Part shown: positions 26,516 through 35,287 of the stretch, piece after piece | Layout of the letters: each line of letters opens with the position of its first letter | How positions within the stretch are numbered: position 1 is the stretch's first letter | Assembly: GCA_017303805.1 (NCBI GenBank) | Contig: JAFLBQ010000011.1 | Location: 40,192 to 104,191 of the forward strand | Direction: 5' to 3' | Length of the DNA stretch: 64,000 nt | From: Cytophagales bacterium | GTDB taxonomy: Bacteria; Bacteroidota; Bacteroidia; Cytophagales; Cyclobacteriaceae | Notes under the pieces: model-generated | Told to the model about the DNA's origin: nothing | What the model saw: the letters and a program-made list of their open reading frames with translations, nothing else | Database searches by the model: none | Translations under genes and position numbers: made by a program

Positions 26516-27880
26516 ATGCAAAATATTGCCATTGTCGGAGCGGGACTTGTAGGTTCGCTTTTATCGATCTATTTAAAAAAGCGCGGCCATTCTGTAACCG
26601 TATTCGAACGCAGAACCGACATGCGAAAAAAAGGCGCTGAGAGCGGCCGGTCAATTAATCTCGCCCTAAGCAACCGCGGTCTTCGTGCGCTGGAAGAAGT
26701 TGGCTTAGCCGATGAATTAAAAAGAGTAGCCATACCCATGCACGGCCGTATGATGCACGACCTGCACGGCAAGCGCTCTTCGTTTGCGTATGGTAAAGAA
26801 GGTCAGTATATCAATTCCGTTTCGCGCAGCGAATTAAATGTAGTACTGATGAATGAAGCCGAACGGCTGGGTGTTGAGTTTCGGTTTGAGCAACGAATTA
26901 CGAAAGTTGATTTAGAGAAAACCTCGTTAACAGTCTTTAGTCCAGAGTCAATAGTAAATAGTCAAACTCAAGGTATTGACTATGGACTAAAGACTAAGGA
27001 CTTTGCCTTCGACTACATTATCGGGGCCGATGGCGCATTTTCTGCTGTACGTACTGCCTTTCAATTTACCGACCGGTTCGATTACGAGCAGGATTATATA
27101 GACCATGGCTACAAAGAGTTACACATTCCACCCGGAGCAAACGGTACCTTTCAGTTAGAAAAAAATTATCTGCACATTTGGCCGCGCGAAAGTTTTATGA
27201 TGATCGCCCTGCCCAATCCTGATGGCAGTTTTACCTGCACTTTATTCTTTCCCTTCGAAGGCAATCCCTCGTTCGATAGCTTAAAAACTAAGGCAGCCAT
27301 CCAACAATTTTTTCAGGAGACATTCCCGGATGCGGAACGCCTGATGCCTGGCTTAATAAACGATTTCGAAATCAACCCCACTTCTTCGCTCGTAACCATT
27401 CAATGCTACCCCTGGGTGCGCAACCATACCTTACTTATAGGCGATGCTGCGCATGGTATTGTACCCTTTTACGGACAAGGTATGAATGCCGGATTTGAAG
27501 ACTGCAGAATTCTGAATGCCCTCCTCGATCAGTACCACGAGAACTGGGAAACTGTGTTGCCGGCATTTCAAACACTACGTAAACCCGATGCCGATGCCAT
27601 TGCCCGATTGGCATTGGATAACTTTATCGAAATGCGCGACCTGGTAGCCGATGAAGAATTTTTACTTCGCAAGAAAATAGAAAGCAAACTGTACCAACTC
27701 TTCCCCGACAAGTGGATACCTCTCTACCCTATGGTTACCTTTATGGATACCATGCGCTATTCGGATGCGCTAACCATTGGGTTAAAACAAAAACAAATTA
27801 TGGACGAAGTAATGCAACAACCGCACATTGAAACCAGTTGGGAACAATTGGATTTTAAAAGTATCGTAGAAAAGCTTTAA
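26516..27880 (+). CDS. kmo: Kynurenine 3-monooxygenase
   Basis: This FAD enzyme hydroxylates kynurenine with NADPH and oxygen. The Rossmann GAGLVG (8-13), the family signature SGRSINLALSNRG (43-55), the second FAD motif GADGAFSAVR (170-179) and GDAAHGIVPFYGQGMNAGFED are all present. At 454 residues it is about as long as other bacterial forms plus an extra piece: residues about 138-162 are encoded by a 21-bp inverted repeat with a 22-nt loop, between the EKTSL and DFAFDYIIGADG segments. The insert is in frame and should form a surface loop. The gene converges with mltF, 6 nt apart. Confidence 0.95.
   Translation: MQNIAIVGAGLVGSLLSIYLKKRGHSVTVFERRTDMRKKGAESGRSINLALSNRGLRALEEVGLADELKRVAIPMHGRMMHDLHGKRSSFAYGKEGQYINSVSRSELNVVLMNEAERLGVEFRFEQRITKVDLEKTSLTVFSPESIVNSQTQGIDYGLKTKDFAFDYIIGADGAFSAVRTAFQFTDRFDYEQDYIDHGYKELHIPPGANGTFQLEKNYLHIWPRESFMMIALPNPDGSFTCTLFFPFEGNPSFDSLKTKAAIQQFFQETFPDAERLMPGLINDFEINPTSSLVTIQCYPWVRNHTLLIGDAAHGIVPFYGQGMNAGFEDCRILNALLDQYHENWETVLPAFQTLRKPDADAIARLALDNFIEMRDLVADEEFLLRKKIESKLYQLFPDKWIPLYPMVTFMDTMRYSDALTIGLKQKQIMDEVMQQPHIETSWEQLDFKSIVEKL
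26932..26995 (+). repeat. In-frame inverted repeat inside kmo
   Basis: The arm at 26932-26952 (AGTCTTTAGTCCAGAGTCAAT) pairs with the arm at 26975-26995 with a single mismatch over 21 bp; the loop is 22 nt. The right arm is followed by AAGGACT. Its words match the repeat at 5517-5601, so it appears to be a mobile-like small repeat that landed in the coding frame without breaking it. Confidence 0.85.
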
Positions 27881-27886
27881 CGGCTT

Positions 27887-29323
27887 TCAGGCAGCTACGC
27901 GCAACTTATATTCATCGTAGCGTTGCAGCACTTCCTTTACATAGCGAACGGGCCCATCGCACCGGCAATAGCCCACCACCGTAACCGGGTCGCGAAAATA
28001 CTTGGGATCGGATTTTTGCAATAAAAAATATTCAACGTTTTCATCCCATACGGCTGGGTCTTTTCCATATTTAATGGCCAGCTTTTGGGCATCTATTACA
28101 TGCGATAAGCCTACATTGTACGAAGCCAGAACAAACTTCATGCGTTCGTCCGTATCGGGAACAGTTTTTGCCCAATGCTTGTCAAGAAATTTGAGAAAGC
28201 GAATACCTACGTTTATGTTTTGGGATGGATCCCACAAGTTACTGGCTCCAAAGTACTCGCCTGTTTCGGGCATAATCTGCATCAAACCTATTGCGCCCGC
28301 CCACGATTTTACGCGCGGATTAAAATTGGATTCCTGATACACCACCGAGGCTACGAGGCGCCAATCCCAACCCAACTGCTCGGCACCCTTTTTAAGTTGC
28401 TCATCATAGGGTGAAAGTTGTTTTACTTCTAGCGGATCAGCGTCAGCTTTAATACGAGCCAAAGCAAGGCGCGAACTTTTAAAGTACTTACTGTAAATCT
28501 GCTTAAACAACCCGCTCTTTTTTATTTTCCCGAGCCACACATTCAGATTTTCTACTAACTCCGGAGAATTTTTGCGCACTGCCCAGGCAATTTGTTGCGA
28601 TTCGCTCACAACCGTGCCAATATCCAGGTTGGGGTAATACAATGCATTTACATTGGCAATTACTTCATCCGTAACGGTAAACTTTATTTCGCCTGTGGCC
28701 ACTTTTTGAATTAACGATTCAGTGGCGGCCGTAGCGCTGTCTTCCCGTATGAGAATGGGATTAGCAAGTTGAGTGTTCAGGCTCACCAACTCATCGCGAA
28801 ACGCTGAGCCCCGCAACACAAACACTTCCTGCCCGGCCAGCCCCTGCGGGTGGCGCACCAATTTTTTATCTAATTGTTCGGGCGCTAACATGCGCCAGTT
28901 GGCCGGCTTTTTCTGCACCAGCACCTGGTGTGTTTCGAAGTGCGGCTCGGTAAAAGCTACATAGTTCAGGCGTTCGGGGGTAACCGTAAACGGAAACGCC
29001 AGAATGTCACCTTCGCCTTTATTAAGCAAGTCTATAGCTTGTTCTATACCGGTAACCAACTTTATTTTTAATTCTACCTTCAGGTAGGCGGCCAGTTTTT
29101 TTAGCAGCTCGTACTCGTAGCCCATAGGCGCACCCTTGTAAATGTAATAGCTGATGGAGTTGTTGTCGAGCAAGGCGGTAAGAGAACCCCGGGTGCGAAT
29201 CTGGGCCAGGTCGATCGTAACTTCGGGGTCGGTTGCAAAAGGCGTGTGTGCGGAATGACTACCGCATCCTTGGCCTGCGGCCAGTGCCCAAATCAAAAAA
29301 AAACCAAAGCCTTTGTGCCGCAT
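27887..29323 (-). CDS. mltF: MltF-like lytic transglycosylase with solute-binding domain
   Basis: This 478-residue protein has an exported N-terminus (Cys20 in GQGCGS may be a lipidation site, though the lipobox is weak). A family-3 solute-binding domain follows (about 45-285, with GAPMGYEYELLKKLAAYL), then an SLT lysozyme-like domain with the catalytic Glu331 in QESNFNP and AIGLMQIMPETG. This is the MltF arrangement: a murein-cleaving enzyme in which the binding domain senses muropeptides. It probably acts at the periplasmic face of the envelope in wall remodelling. The gene converges with kmo and stands alone, with a terminator upstream that closes the fasciclin operon. Confidence 0.9.
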   Translation of the reverse strand: MRHKGFGFFLIWALAAGQGCGSHSAHTPFATDPEVTIDLAQIRTRGSLTALLDNNSISYYIYKGAPMGYEYELLKKLAAYLKVELKIKLVTGIEQAIDLLNKGEGDILAFPFTVTPERLNYVAFTEPHFETHQVLVQKKPANWRMLAPEQLDKKLVRHPQGLAGQEVFVLRGSAFRDELVSLNTQLANPILIREDSATAATESLIQKVATGEIKFTVTDEVIANVNALYYPNLDIGTVVSESQQIAWAVRKNSPELVENLNVWLGKIKKSGLFKQIYSKYFKSSRLALARIKADADPLEVKQLSPYDEQLKKGAEQLGWDWRLVASVVYQESNFNPRVKSWAGAIGLMQIMPETGEYFGASNLWDPSQNINVGIRFLKFLDKHWAKTVPDTDERMKFVLASYNVGLSHVIDAQKLAIKYGKDPAVWDENVEYFLLQKSDPKYFRDPVTVVGYCRCDGPVRYVKEVLQRYDEYKLRVAA

Positions 29324-29354
29324 GGATTTGGAAGATACGGCAAGTGGTGAAAAT

Positions 29355-29386
29355 AAAAAAGGGCCTTGGAGGGAGGCCCTTTTTTT
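29355..29386 (-). terminator. Strong terminator of the fasciclin operon
   Basis: AAAAAAGGGCC (29355-29365) pairs perfectly with GGCCCTTTTTT (29375-29385), loop 9 nt. On the minus strand it follows the gene that ends at 29405. Its symmetry would allow termination in both directions. Confidence 0.85.
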
Positions 29387-29404
29387 ATAGTATAGAAATT
29401 TTTT

Positions 29405-30532
29405 TTATGGATTCGGATTCAAAACCGCGTTAATACCATGCACAACACCCGCATTTGTCAAAATATTTCCAGAGGAAATTGTTGCATCTGCAGAGGCACC
29501 ATTTAAATCGGCTATGGTTATGGGTGGCCCCAAACTGGAGATTGTAAAAGCTTTGCCCGTTAACAAAGTTTGCACTTGTTGCGAGGCACTTAAGTCAGTA
29601 GAAACAACCCGGCCCACTACCACATGATATTTTAAAATATCAGCTACCTGAGCGAGTGTAGGTGTTGTTGTTGCCGACAATGCATTAATTGCAGTAAGGG
29701 CTTCTGCTTCGGAGGTCACATTCAAGAAGGAAATAAAAGCTGCATCCGTTGGAGCAAACACAGTAAAATCTGGTAACGGGTTTTGGTTCGGCAATAAAAT
29801 AGGAGCCAACGCGGCCTTGCGAATAGCAGCCGAAAGAATGTCATAGTTGTTGCCCGCTGTAGTACCGCCTGTAACAGTTGGTGGATTGGTAGCATAACTT
29901 ACCGCAATGCCGAGCGTAGTGCCAATAGAAGCAACTGATACCGGCACCAATACTTTATCAACACCATGAATTACACCGTTGATTGCGCTGGCATCTACCG
30001 AAGTTACTGACGCACCATTTCCGGCACCGTTCCCGGCATTATTTGCGTTTAGTAATACATTTGAACCTAGCTTTGAAATAGTTAATCGGGCACCCTGAAG
30101 TGTAGCAAAAACTGCCTTGCCTGTAATATCAGCAGAGGTAATTCTTGAACTAACAATGTGGTAATTGAGAATACCGGCCAGCACCGTAAGGGTTGGGTTG
30201 GAGACTCCGGTCGGTTTCAGGTTAGCAATGGTGTCTAATACATTTTGCTCTGTATGGCCTGCCCCCCGAATTGAATTCCAATAGGTAATGAATGCATCAT
30301 CAGTAGGTGCAAAAACCGTAAACGTGCCTGAGTTTGGATTACCTAAACTGTTGGCTAGTCCGGTTTTTGTTAAAGCAGCTGTCAAAATATCAAAGCTAGC
30401 ATTGGCATCAGCCACCTGCACAAGTGTTTGTCCGACAGGTAGCGGATCTGGCTCAAATTTATTAGCACAACTTGCTGCGGCAAGCGCTAGCATCAGCAGG
30501 GCAATGATTTTATGGGATAATTTATTTTTCAT
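29405..30532 (-). CDS. Fasciclin (FAS1) lipoprotein with two domains
   Basis: This 375-residue protein has a lipoprotein signal peptide (LALAAASC, Cys22) and two FAS1 domains. Each has the H1 motif FTVFAPTDDAF or FTVFAPTDAAF, a YHIV or YHVV box, and a closing VIHGVDKVL or VVHGINAVL. FAS1 domains mediate adhesion or protein-protein contact at the cell surface. It is the last gene of a leftward operon behind the DUF4397 lipoprotein (30 nt) and the Oar-like receptor. A surface adhesion or matrix role fits, but the ligand is unknown. Confidence 0.92.
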   Translation of the reverse strand: MKNKLSHKIIALLMLALAAASCANKFEPDPLPVGQTLVQVADANASFDILTAALTKTGLANSLGNPNSGTFTVFAPTDDAFITYWNSIRGAGHTEQNVLDTIANLKPTGVSNPTLTVLAGILNYHIVSSRITSADITGKAVFATLQGARLTISKLGSNVLLNANNAGNGAGNGASVTSVDASAINGVIHGVDKVLVPVSVASIGTTLGIAVSYATNPPTVTGGTTAGNNYDILSAAIRKAALAPILLPNQNPLPDFTVFAPTDAAFISFLNVTSEAEALTAINALSATTTPTLAQVADILKYHVVVGRVVSTDLSASQQVQTLLTGKAFTISSLGPPITIADLNGASADATISSGNILTNAGVVHGINAVLNPNP

Positions 30533-30562
30533 CTCTTTTTCGTTTGTAATTGAACATGGCCA

Positions 30563-31639
30563 TTAATTATGCTGAACGATAGCGGCACTTATTGCCCGGT
30601 TACCAGTTCCGCCCACGAAACCCGTAGCAACTATGGTATAAATCTTACCTACGGCAAATTTTACAACAGGCGATGTATAACTAATAGTAGTAAAATTATC
30701 GGTGCTTAACTCCAAATTGTATTCAATTTGCTCAGAATCCAGCGTACCTGTAGTAGTTGTTCTAAGTGTAAAGGCAGTTGTTGTAGAGCGAGAACCAACA
30801 GAAGGGTTAAATCCCCCGGCCACACTAGCTATATACTCTGCATTACTGGCCAATGCAATGTTGGCTCCGGCAACCACCGGTTTTAGGCGTGCATAAATAC
30901 GGGTATTGGTTGGTAGCGAATATGAGTTAGGGATGGCGTTAACAAAGCGGATAGCTGATTGCGTAGTATTACCGCCCGGAAACGTGGGGTATGTGTCAGT
31001 CAAAAGCAAAAATCTAACACCACCCACATCGGTGCTACCTGCAGGCACTGTTCCAATTGAAACAGTTTTGTTTCTTTCCGCATCGCTTGGTAAGGCCAGC
31101 CATTGATCGCGTGAAATTTGTGCCCCGGTTGCTCGAACAAAATAGGTCGCATCTGCAGCCAATACATTTAGGGAATTTAAGCTAAACGTACGCACAGGGG
31201 CAGGACGGGTTATTGAATCTATGGCAATAAAAGTATACCGCGCATTGGGAGCGGCCACCATGTTGTTAACATTGGTGTTGCCCGCCCGGTAAATCGCATC
31301 GCGACTTCCCAGTACACCGCCAATTGTACCTGAGGTTGCTTTAGCCCGCACACTGGTGTTGGCGATACTGTTTAATCCTGGTGTTGTAAGTTGAACTGAG
31401 GCATAGCCTGCTTGTCCTTTAGAAGGATCTACACTGGCTCCTGTCTTGAGGCCATTTACATAGAAATCAAGACTTGATCCACCTGGCACCGCATTAATCA
31501 TTAAAAAATTAGCTGTGTAGTTTGTACCCGTAGTTACCGGTACGGCATCCTGAATGCCATCGTTCTCATCGCAGGCTGAAACCATTAAAGCCAATGCCAG
31601 TGCTGAGAGCTTATGTATTGTTTTCATTTTCATATTCAT
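30563..31639 (-). CDS. DUF4397-domain lipoprotein
   Basis: This 358-residue protein starts with a lipoprotein signal (LALALMVSAC). The mature part begins with the DUF4397 pattern (FLMINAVPGGSSLDFYVNGLKTG, then a repeat-like IRFVNAIPNSY), which predicts beta-sandwich repeats. It is the middle gene of a three-gene operon with an Oar-type receptor (6 nt upstream) and a fasciclin lipoprotein (30 nt downstream). It is probably surface-exposed or on the periplasmic face of the outer membrane. No reaction is known for the domain. Confidence 0.85.
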   Translation of the reverse strand: MNMKMKTIHKLSALALALMVSACDENDGIQDAVPVTTGTNYTANFLMINAVPGGSSLDFYVNGLKTGASVDPSKGQAGYASVQLTTPGLNSIANTSVRAKATSGTIGGVLGSRDAIYRAGNTNVNNMVAAPNARYTFIAIDSITRPAPVRTFSLNSLNVLAADATYFVRATGAQISRDQWLALPSDAERNKTVSIGTVPAGSTDVGGVRFLLLTDTYPTFPGGNTTQSAIRFVNAIPNSYSLPTNTRIYARLKPVVAGANIALASNAEYIASVAGGFNPSVGSRSTTTAFTLRTTTTGTLDSEQIEYNLELSTDNFTTISYTSPVVKFAVGKIYTIVATGFVGGTGNRAISAAIVQHN

Positions 31640-31645
31640 TAATTA

Positions 31646-34600
31646 TTAGAAAATATAGCGAACACCAAATTGTAGCTGCCATCTTCCGGTTACCCCGGTA
31701 TTGTTTACATACGAGTTGCTAAGGGCACTGCCGTCTGCATTTGTATTGAATGTATAAATTGGCCGGCCTGTGGTAGCTGCCCAGGGAAAACCTATGGTGC
31801 TTGCAGGGCCTGCGTTGGCAACCGGTTGTGCCAACGAACCAGCCGTATGGGGCTGTTCATAACCCACGAAGTTAAGGAGTTGAGGACGGGCTGCATTTTT
31901 AATTAATCCCGCTCCCGAATCAAATAAATTCAAAGCATTCTCAAGATTGGCAGAAAGTTGCAACGTTTGGCGCTTACCTTTTACATCAAAATAAAAATCC
32001 TGCAACAAGCTAAGGTTAAGCCGGTTTACCCACGGAGCAAATGCTGCATTGCGTTCTGCGTATTTGCCTCTGCGTTTGCTCAAATAGGGATCTTGATTGA
32101 TGAATGCATCTAACTGTTGCCATATCTGATCGATACTGCGGTTATCATTGGCATTGGTTGTTGTAAGCAAAATTTCTTCTTTGGTACGGGGCACATAAAT
32201 TAAATCGTTACCCGCAGTTCCATCGCTGTTTACATCACCATTATAGGTGTACGAAAAATTGTTGCCCGTGCTACCGATGTAGGTAAATCCAATTGTTGTG
32301 GCAAAATGCTTAAGATATTCTTTGCGGTAAGTTCCATAGGCAACCACACGGTGCGGAACTAAAGTAGCAGCATAGGATTGACCTGAGTTGTTAGGCCCCA
32401 ACACATTGGCTTGTGATGAGAAAACACCTCCGGCTGTTGATCCGCTTTGCGGATTAACTTCGCGTGAATCGGTATAAGTGTAGGCTGCTGTTACCTGGAA
32501 GTTTTGATTAAAGTTTTTCGATAATTGCACGGTAGCGCTCCACTGATAGCCTTTGTCGGTATTATCTAAAACCAGGGCTTGGGTAATATCACCACTCAAC
32601 CTTCTGTCGTTGGCAATAATTGCACGGTTAGCACCCGATGCACCGTATAAAGGCCTTCCATCGCCCTGCAGCGTTGCCACCGCAGGCCGTAGGTTTGCAT
32701 CGCGCATAACCACTGCATTTATATCCTTCGTGAAAATCCACTCAAAGGTTCCCACAATTCCACCGGGCAATTTCTGATCAACAGCCATATTGGTCCTCCA
32801 CACTTGTGGAAACCGGAAATCTTTTGCTACAGCATTGATACCGGCTGTAACAGCTGGGCGTCCATAGTTTACATCTAAAGGATTCGTAATTAATTGAGGT
32901 GTACCCGCTGCAAGATTGGAGTAGAACTCTGAACTGGCCGTGTAGGGTGTCTGGCTATAGTTGTAAGGAAACCCATCTCCGGTTACATCAAAAGGCACGT
33001 TAGTTGAATTAAACTGTCCAAAGAACAAACCATTGTTGCTAACCGCATTCGATAACCAAACGAATGGAATCCTGCCCGTAAGGACACCTGTACCACCCCG
33101 TAACTGCGTTGAGCGATCTCCTTTCACGTCCCAATTAAAGCCAACCCGGGGTGAGTAAAGTGGACGTACTTGCGGCCAGCCACCTACCCGTAATTGCTCA
33201 CCATTTAAATTCAAAGAATTCACATAACGATTCTGAGGCAGGTCGGTTAAGTAAGTAGGAACATCCACCCGCACACCGGCAGTCAATTTTACATTCTTAA
33301 TGCCGGTATATTCATCCTGAGCAAAAAAACCTAATTGCAATGCCGACCATTTTGCTGCGGTGGCTGCTGCACCACCGGGTACGCCTACATACTGAATCGT
33401 GTATTGAGCTGGCCGGAAGTTGGCGGTTTGCGAGGGCGTAGCATCACCATAAAAATCGGCCAGGCTGTTATACCGATAAACACCATTTACAACTTGTGTA
33501 AACACGTTATTGAAAGAGTATAACTCATTGGCAGTTCCTACCGTAAACGTATGATTCTTTAAATAGGCAGAGAAGAAATCATTGATTTGAATAACATCTT
33601 GATCTAATTTATTATTAGGCGTAAAAGGATCGGGCCCGAAAGAGGTTAACATTTGTCCATTAGGGCCCAGTATATCTACAGTGGGAAAACTAGGGGTATT
33701 AATCCCTCCGGCATCTTGTCTGAAATCGCGGAAAGCACTATAACCGACCACCAGGTTGTTCGTGAAAAGACCATTACCAAAAGAAGAGTTCAATTCGGCT
33801 GTAATGGACTTTTGATTGTTATTAATACGGTAGTAAGAAGAAGAGAAAGACAACACATTGTTTGTGTTTCCTCTACCACCGGGAGGGCCCCCAACAAAAC
33901 CTCCTGATGAACTGGGGGGAACATCCTGAAAGGCATTGGTGATATTACCCCGTACAGTAAGTTTATGATTTTGATTTATATTGTAATCAAAACGGGCTAC
34001 ATACCGCTGACTTTCAATCGCCCGGGTGAAATCTTTATAAACACCTGGGTCGTAGTTGTAGTTATCAATCAAGAATTTCCGTAATCCGGCAAGGCCGGTA
34101 AGCGGGTCGTTGTCGTCTGTGGCTTGCGTTTGGTTTGCTGCCTGAGTGGTGCTTCCGGCAGGGCGCACAGCAAAAGTATAAGCAGGGTCAGCACGCTTTT
34201 CAAACTCAGCATTTACAAAGAAGAAAAGTTTATTCTTAATGATGGGGCCTCCTAACCGAAAACCATAGTTTTTGAAATCAAAACTTGGAATTGGAGTGGT
34301 GGCTCCATCTATTTTTTTTCCAGCCAGCCCTTCATTTCTGAAGAAGTAATATACTGAACCCGAAAGATCGTTTGTTCCGCTACGCGTAACCGCGCTTACC
34401 CCGGCACCGGTAAAATTACCTTGCCGCAAATCGTAAGGCGAAAGCTGAATGGTTACTTCCTGAATAGCATCTAAACTAAACGGGGTGGTATTTGATTGGC
34501 CCGCAGGAATCGGGCTTAAGCCAAATACGTTGTTTTGAGTGGCTCCGTCAATAGTTAAATTATTGTAGAGGTTACTTCTCCCACCAAAACTAAAGTTACC

Positions 34601-35092
34601 ACCGGCTTGCGGGGTTAAGCTTGAAAAGTCGCGAAAATCTCGACCTATAGAAGGCAAACGTTGAATTTGGGAGGAAACAAAATTTGAAGAAGCGCCAATT
34701 TTATCTGAGTTCAGCACCGGGTCGCGGTTATCTGTAATTACAATTTCCTGTAATTGAGTAGCCTCGTCCACAAGCGCAAAATCCAAAACTAAATTCTGGC
34801 CTAACTGCAGATAAACATTCTCTATTACTTGTTCTCTGTAACCAACAAAGGATGCTTTGATCCGGTATGGGCCGCCTACCCGCATACCCTGGATGTTATA
34901 AAATCCATCAACTCTGGAAGCGTTTCCATATTGTGTACCTGAAGGAATGTGAGTAGCCGTAATGTTGGCACCGGGGATTTCGCTCTTGCTTTGGTCTGTT
35001 ACCTTGCCACTCATGCTGGCACTGGTAACACCTTGTGCCCATACCGCCATGGGTGCAGCAGCAAGCAGTAAAAACAGTAAAATTTTCCTCAT
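31646..35092 (-). CDS. Oar-like TonB-dependent receptor
   Basis: This 1148-residue outer-membrane protein has a signal peptide (AAPMAVWAQ), a carboxypeptidase-regulatory-like domain (about 24-110, GKVTDQSKSEIPGANITAT), a plug with RSNLYNNLTIDGATQNNVFG and VSAVTRSGTNDLSGSVYYFFRN, and a long barrel that ends in a terminal aromatic strand (QFGVRYIF). This is the Oar-type organisation described in myxobacteria and Bacteroidota, linked to export, adhesion or development rather than siderophore uptake. It leads an operon with DUF4397 and fasciclin lipoproteins, 6 nt before the next gene. No SusD partner is present, so it is not a classical glycan-uptake pair. Confidence 0.93.
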   Translation of the reverse strand: MRKILLFLLLAAAPMAVWAQGVTSASMSGKVTDQSKSEIPGANITATHIPSGTQYGNASRVDGFYNIQGMRVGGPYRIKASFVGYREQVIENVYLQLGQNLVLDFALVDEATQLQEIVITDNRDPVLNSDKIGASSNFVSSQIQRLPSIGRDFRDFSSLTPQAGGNFSFGGRSNLYNNLTIDGATQNNVFGLSPIPAGQSNTTPFSLDAIQEVTIQLSPYDLRQGNFTGAGVSAVTRSGTNDLSGSVYYFFRNEGLAGKKIDGATTPIPSFDFKNYGFRLGGPIIKNKLFFFVNAEFEKRADPAYTFAVRPAGSTTQAANQTQATDDNDPLTGLAGLRKFLIDNYNYDPGVYKDFTRAIESQRYVARFDYNINQNHKLTVRGNITNAFQDVPPSSSGGFVGGPPGGRGNTNNVLSFSSSYYRINNNQKSITAELNSSFGNGLFTNNLVVGYSAFRDFRQDAGGINTPSFPTVDILGPNGQMLTSFGPDPFTPNNKLDQDVIQINDFFSAYLKNHTFTVGTANELYSFNNVFTQVVNGVYRYNSLADFYGDATPSQTANFRPAQYTIQYVGVPGGAAATAAKWSALQLGFFAQDEYTGIKNVKLTAGVRVDVPTYLTDLPQNRYVNSLNLNGEQLRVGGWPQVRPLYSPRVGFNWDVKGDRSTQLRGGTGVLTGRIPFVWLSNAVSNNGLFFGQFNSTNVPFDVTGDGFPYNYSQTPYTASSEFYSNLAAGTPQLITNPLDVNYGRPAVTAGINAVAKDFRFPQVWRTNMAVDQKLPGGIVGTFEWIFTKDINAVVMRDANLRPAVATLQGDGRPLYGASGANRAIIANDRRLSGDITQALVLDNTDKGYQWSATVQLSKNFNQNFQVTAAYTYTDSREVNPQSGSTAGGVFSSQANVLGPNNSGQSYAATLVPHRVVAYGTYRKEYLKHFATTIGFTYIGSTGNNFSYTYNGDVNSDGTAGNDLIYVPRTKEEILLTTTNANDNRSIDQIWQQLDAFINQDPYLSKRRGKYAERNAAFAPWVNRLNLSLLQDFYFDVKGKRQTLQLSANLENALNLFDSGAGLIKNAARPQLLNFVGYEQPHTAGSLAQPVANAGPASTIGFPWAATTGRPIYTFNTNADGSALSNSYVNNTGVTGRWQLQFGVRYIF

Positions 35093-35127
35093 ACTAAATG
35101 GGTTTAATTGATTGGTTTTTCAGGCAG

Positions 35128-35160
35128 CAAAAATATCCCATTTGCCTATCAAAATGCGAA
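35128..35160 (-). promoter_or_regulatory. Candidate promoter of the Oar-like operon
   Basis: Read on the minus strand, TATTTTTG (35135-35128) matches the -7 consensus TAnnTTTG exactly. TTCG (35160-35157) lies 21 nt upstream and matches three of four -33 bases. The start codon is 35 nt downstream. Confidence 0.35.
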
Positions 35161-35231
35161 GCCCTGGTTTTAAATCTTCCACACATTTTATTAACAATTT
35201 AATAAACGCCTAAACCGCCCACCCTTTAACG

Positions 35232-35265
35232 TTTGCGCTTTGCAGTAAAAACCTATTTATTTCTG
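35232..35265 (+). promoter_or_regulatory. Candidate promoter of the M14 peptidase gene
   Basis: TTTG (35232-35235) and TATTTCTG (35258-35265, one mismatch to TAnnTTTG) are 22 nt apart and 22 nt before the start codon. By eye only. Confidence 0.3.
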
Positions 35266-35287
35266 CCTCTTATTCCTAACCACTTCT

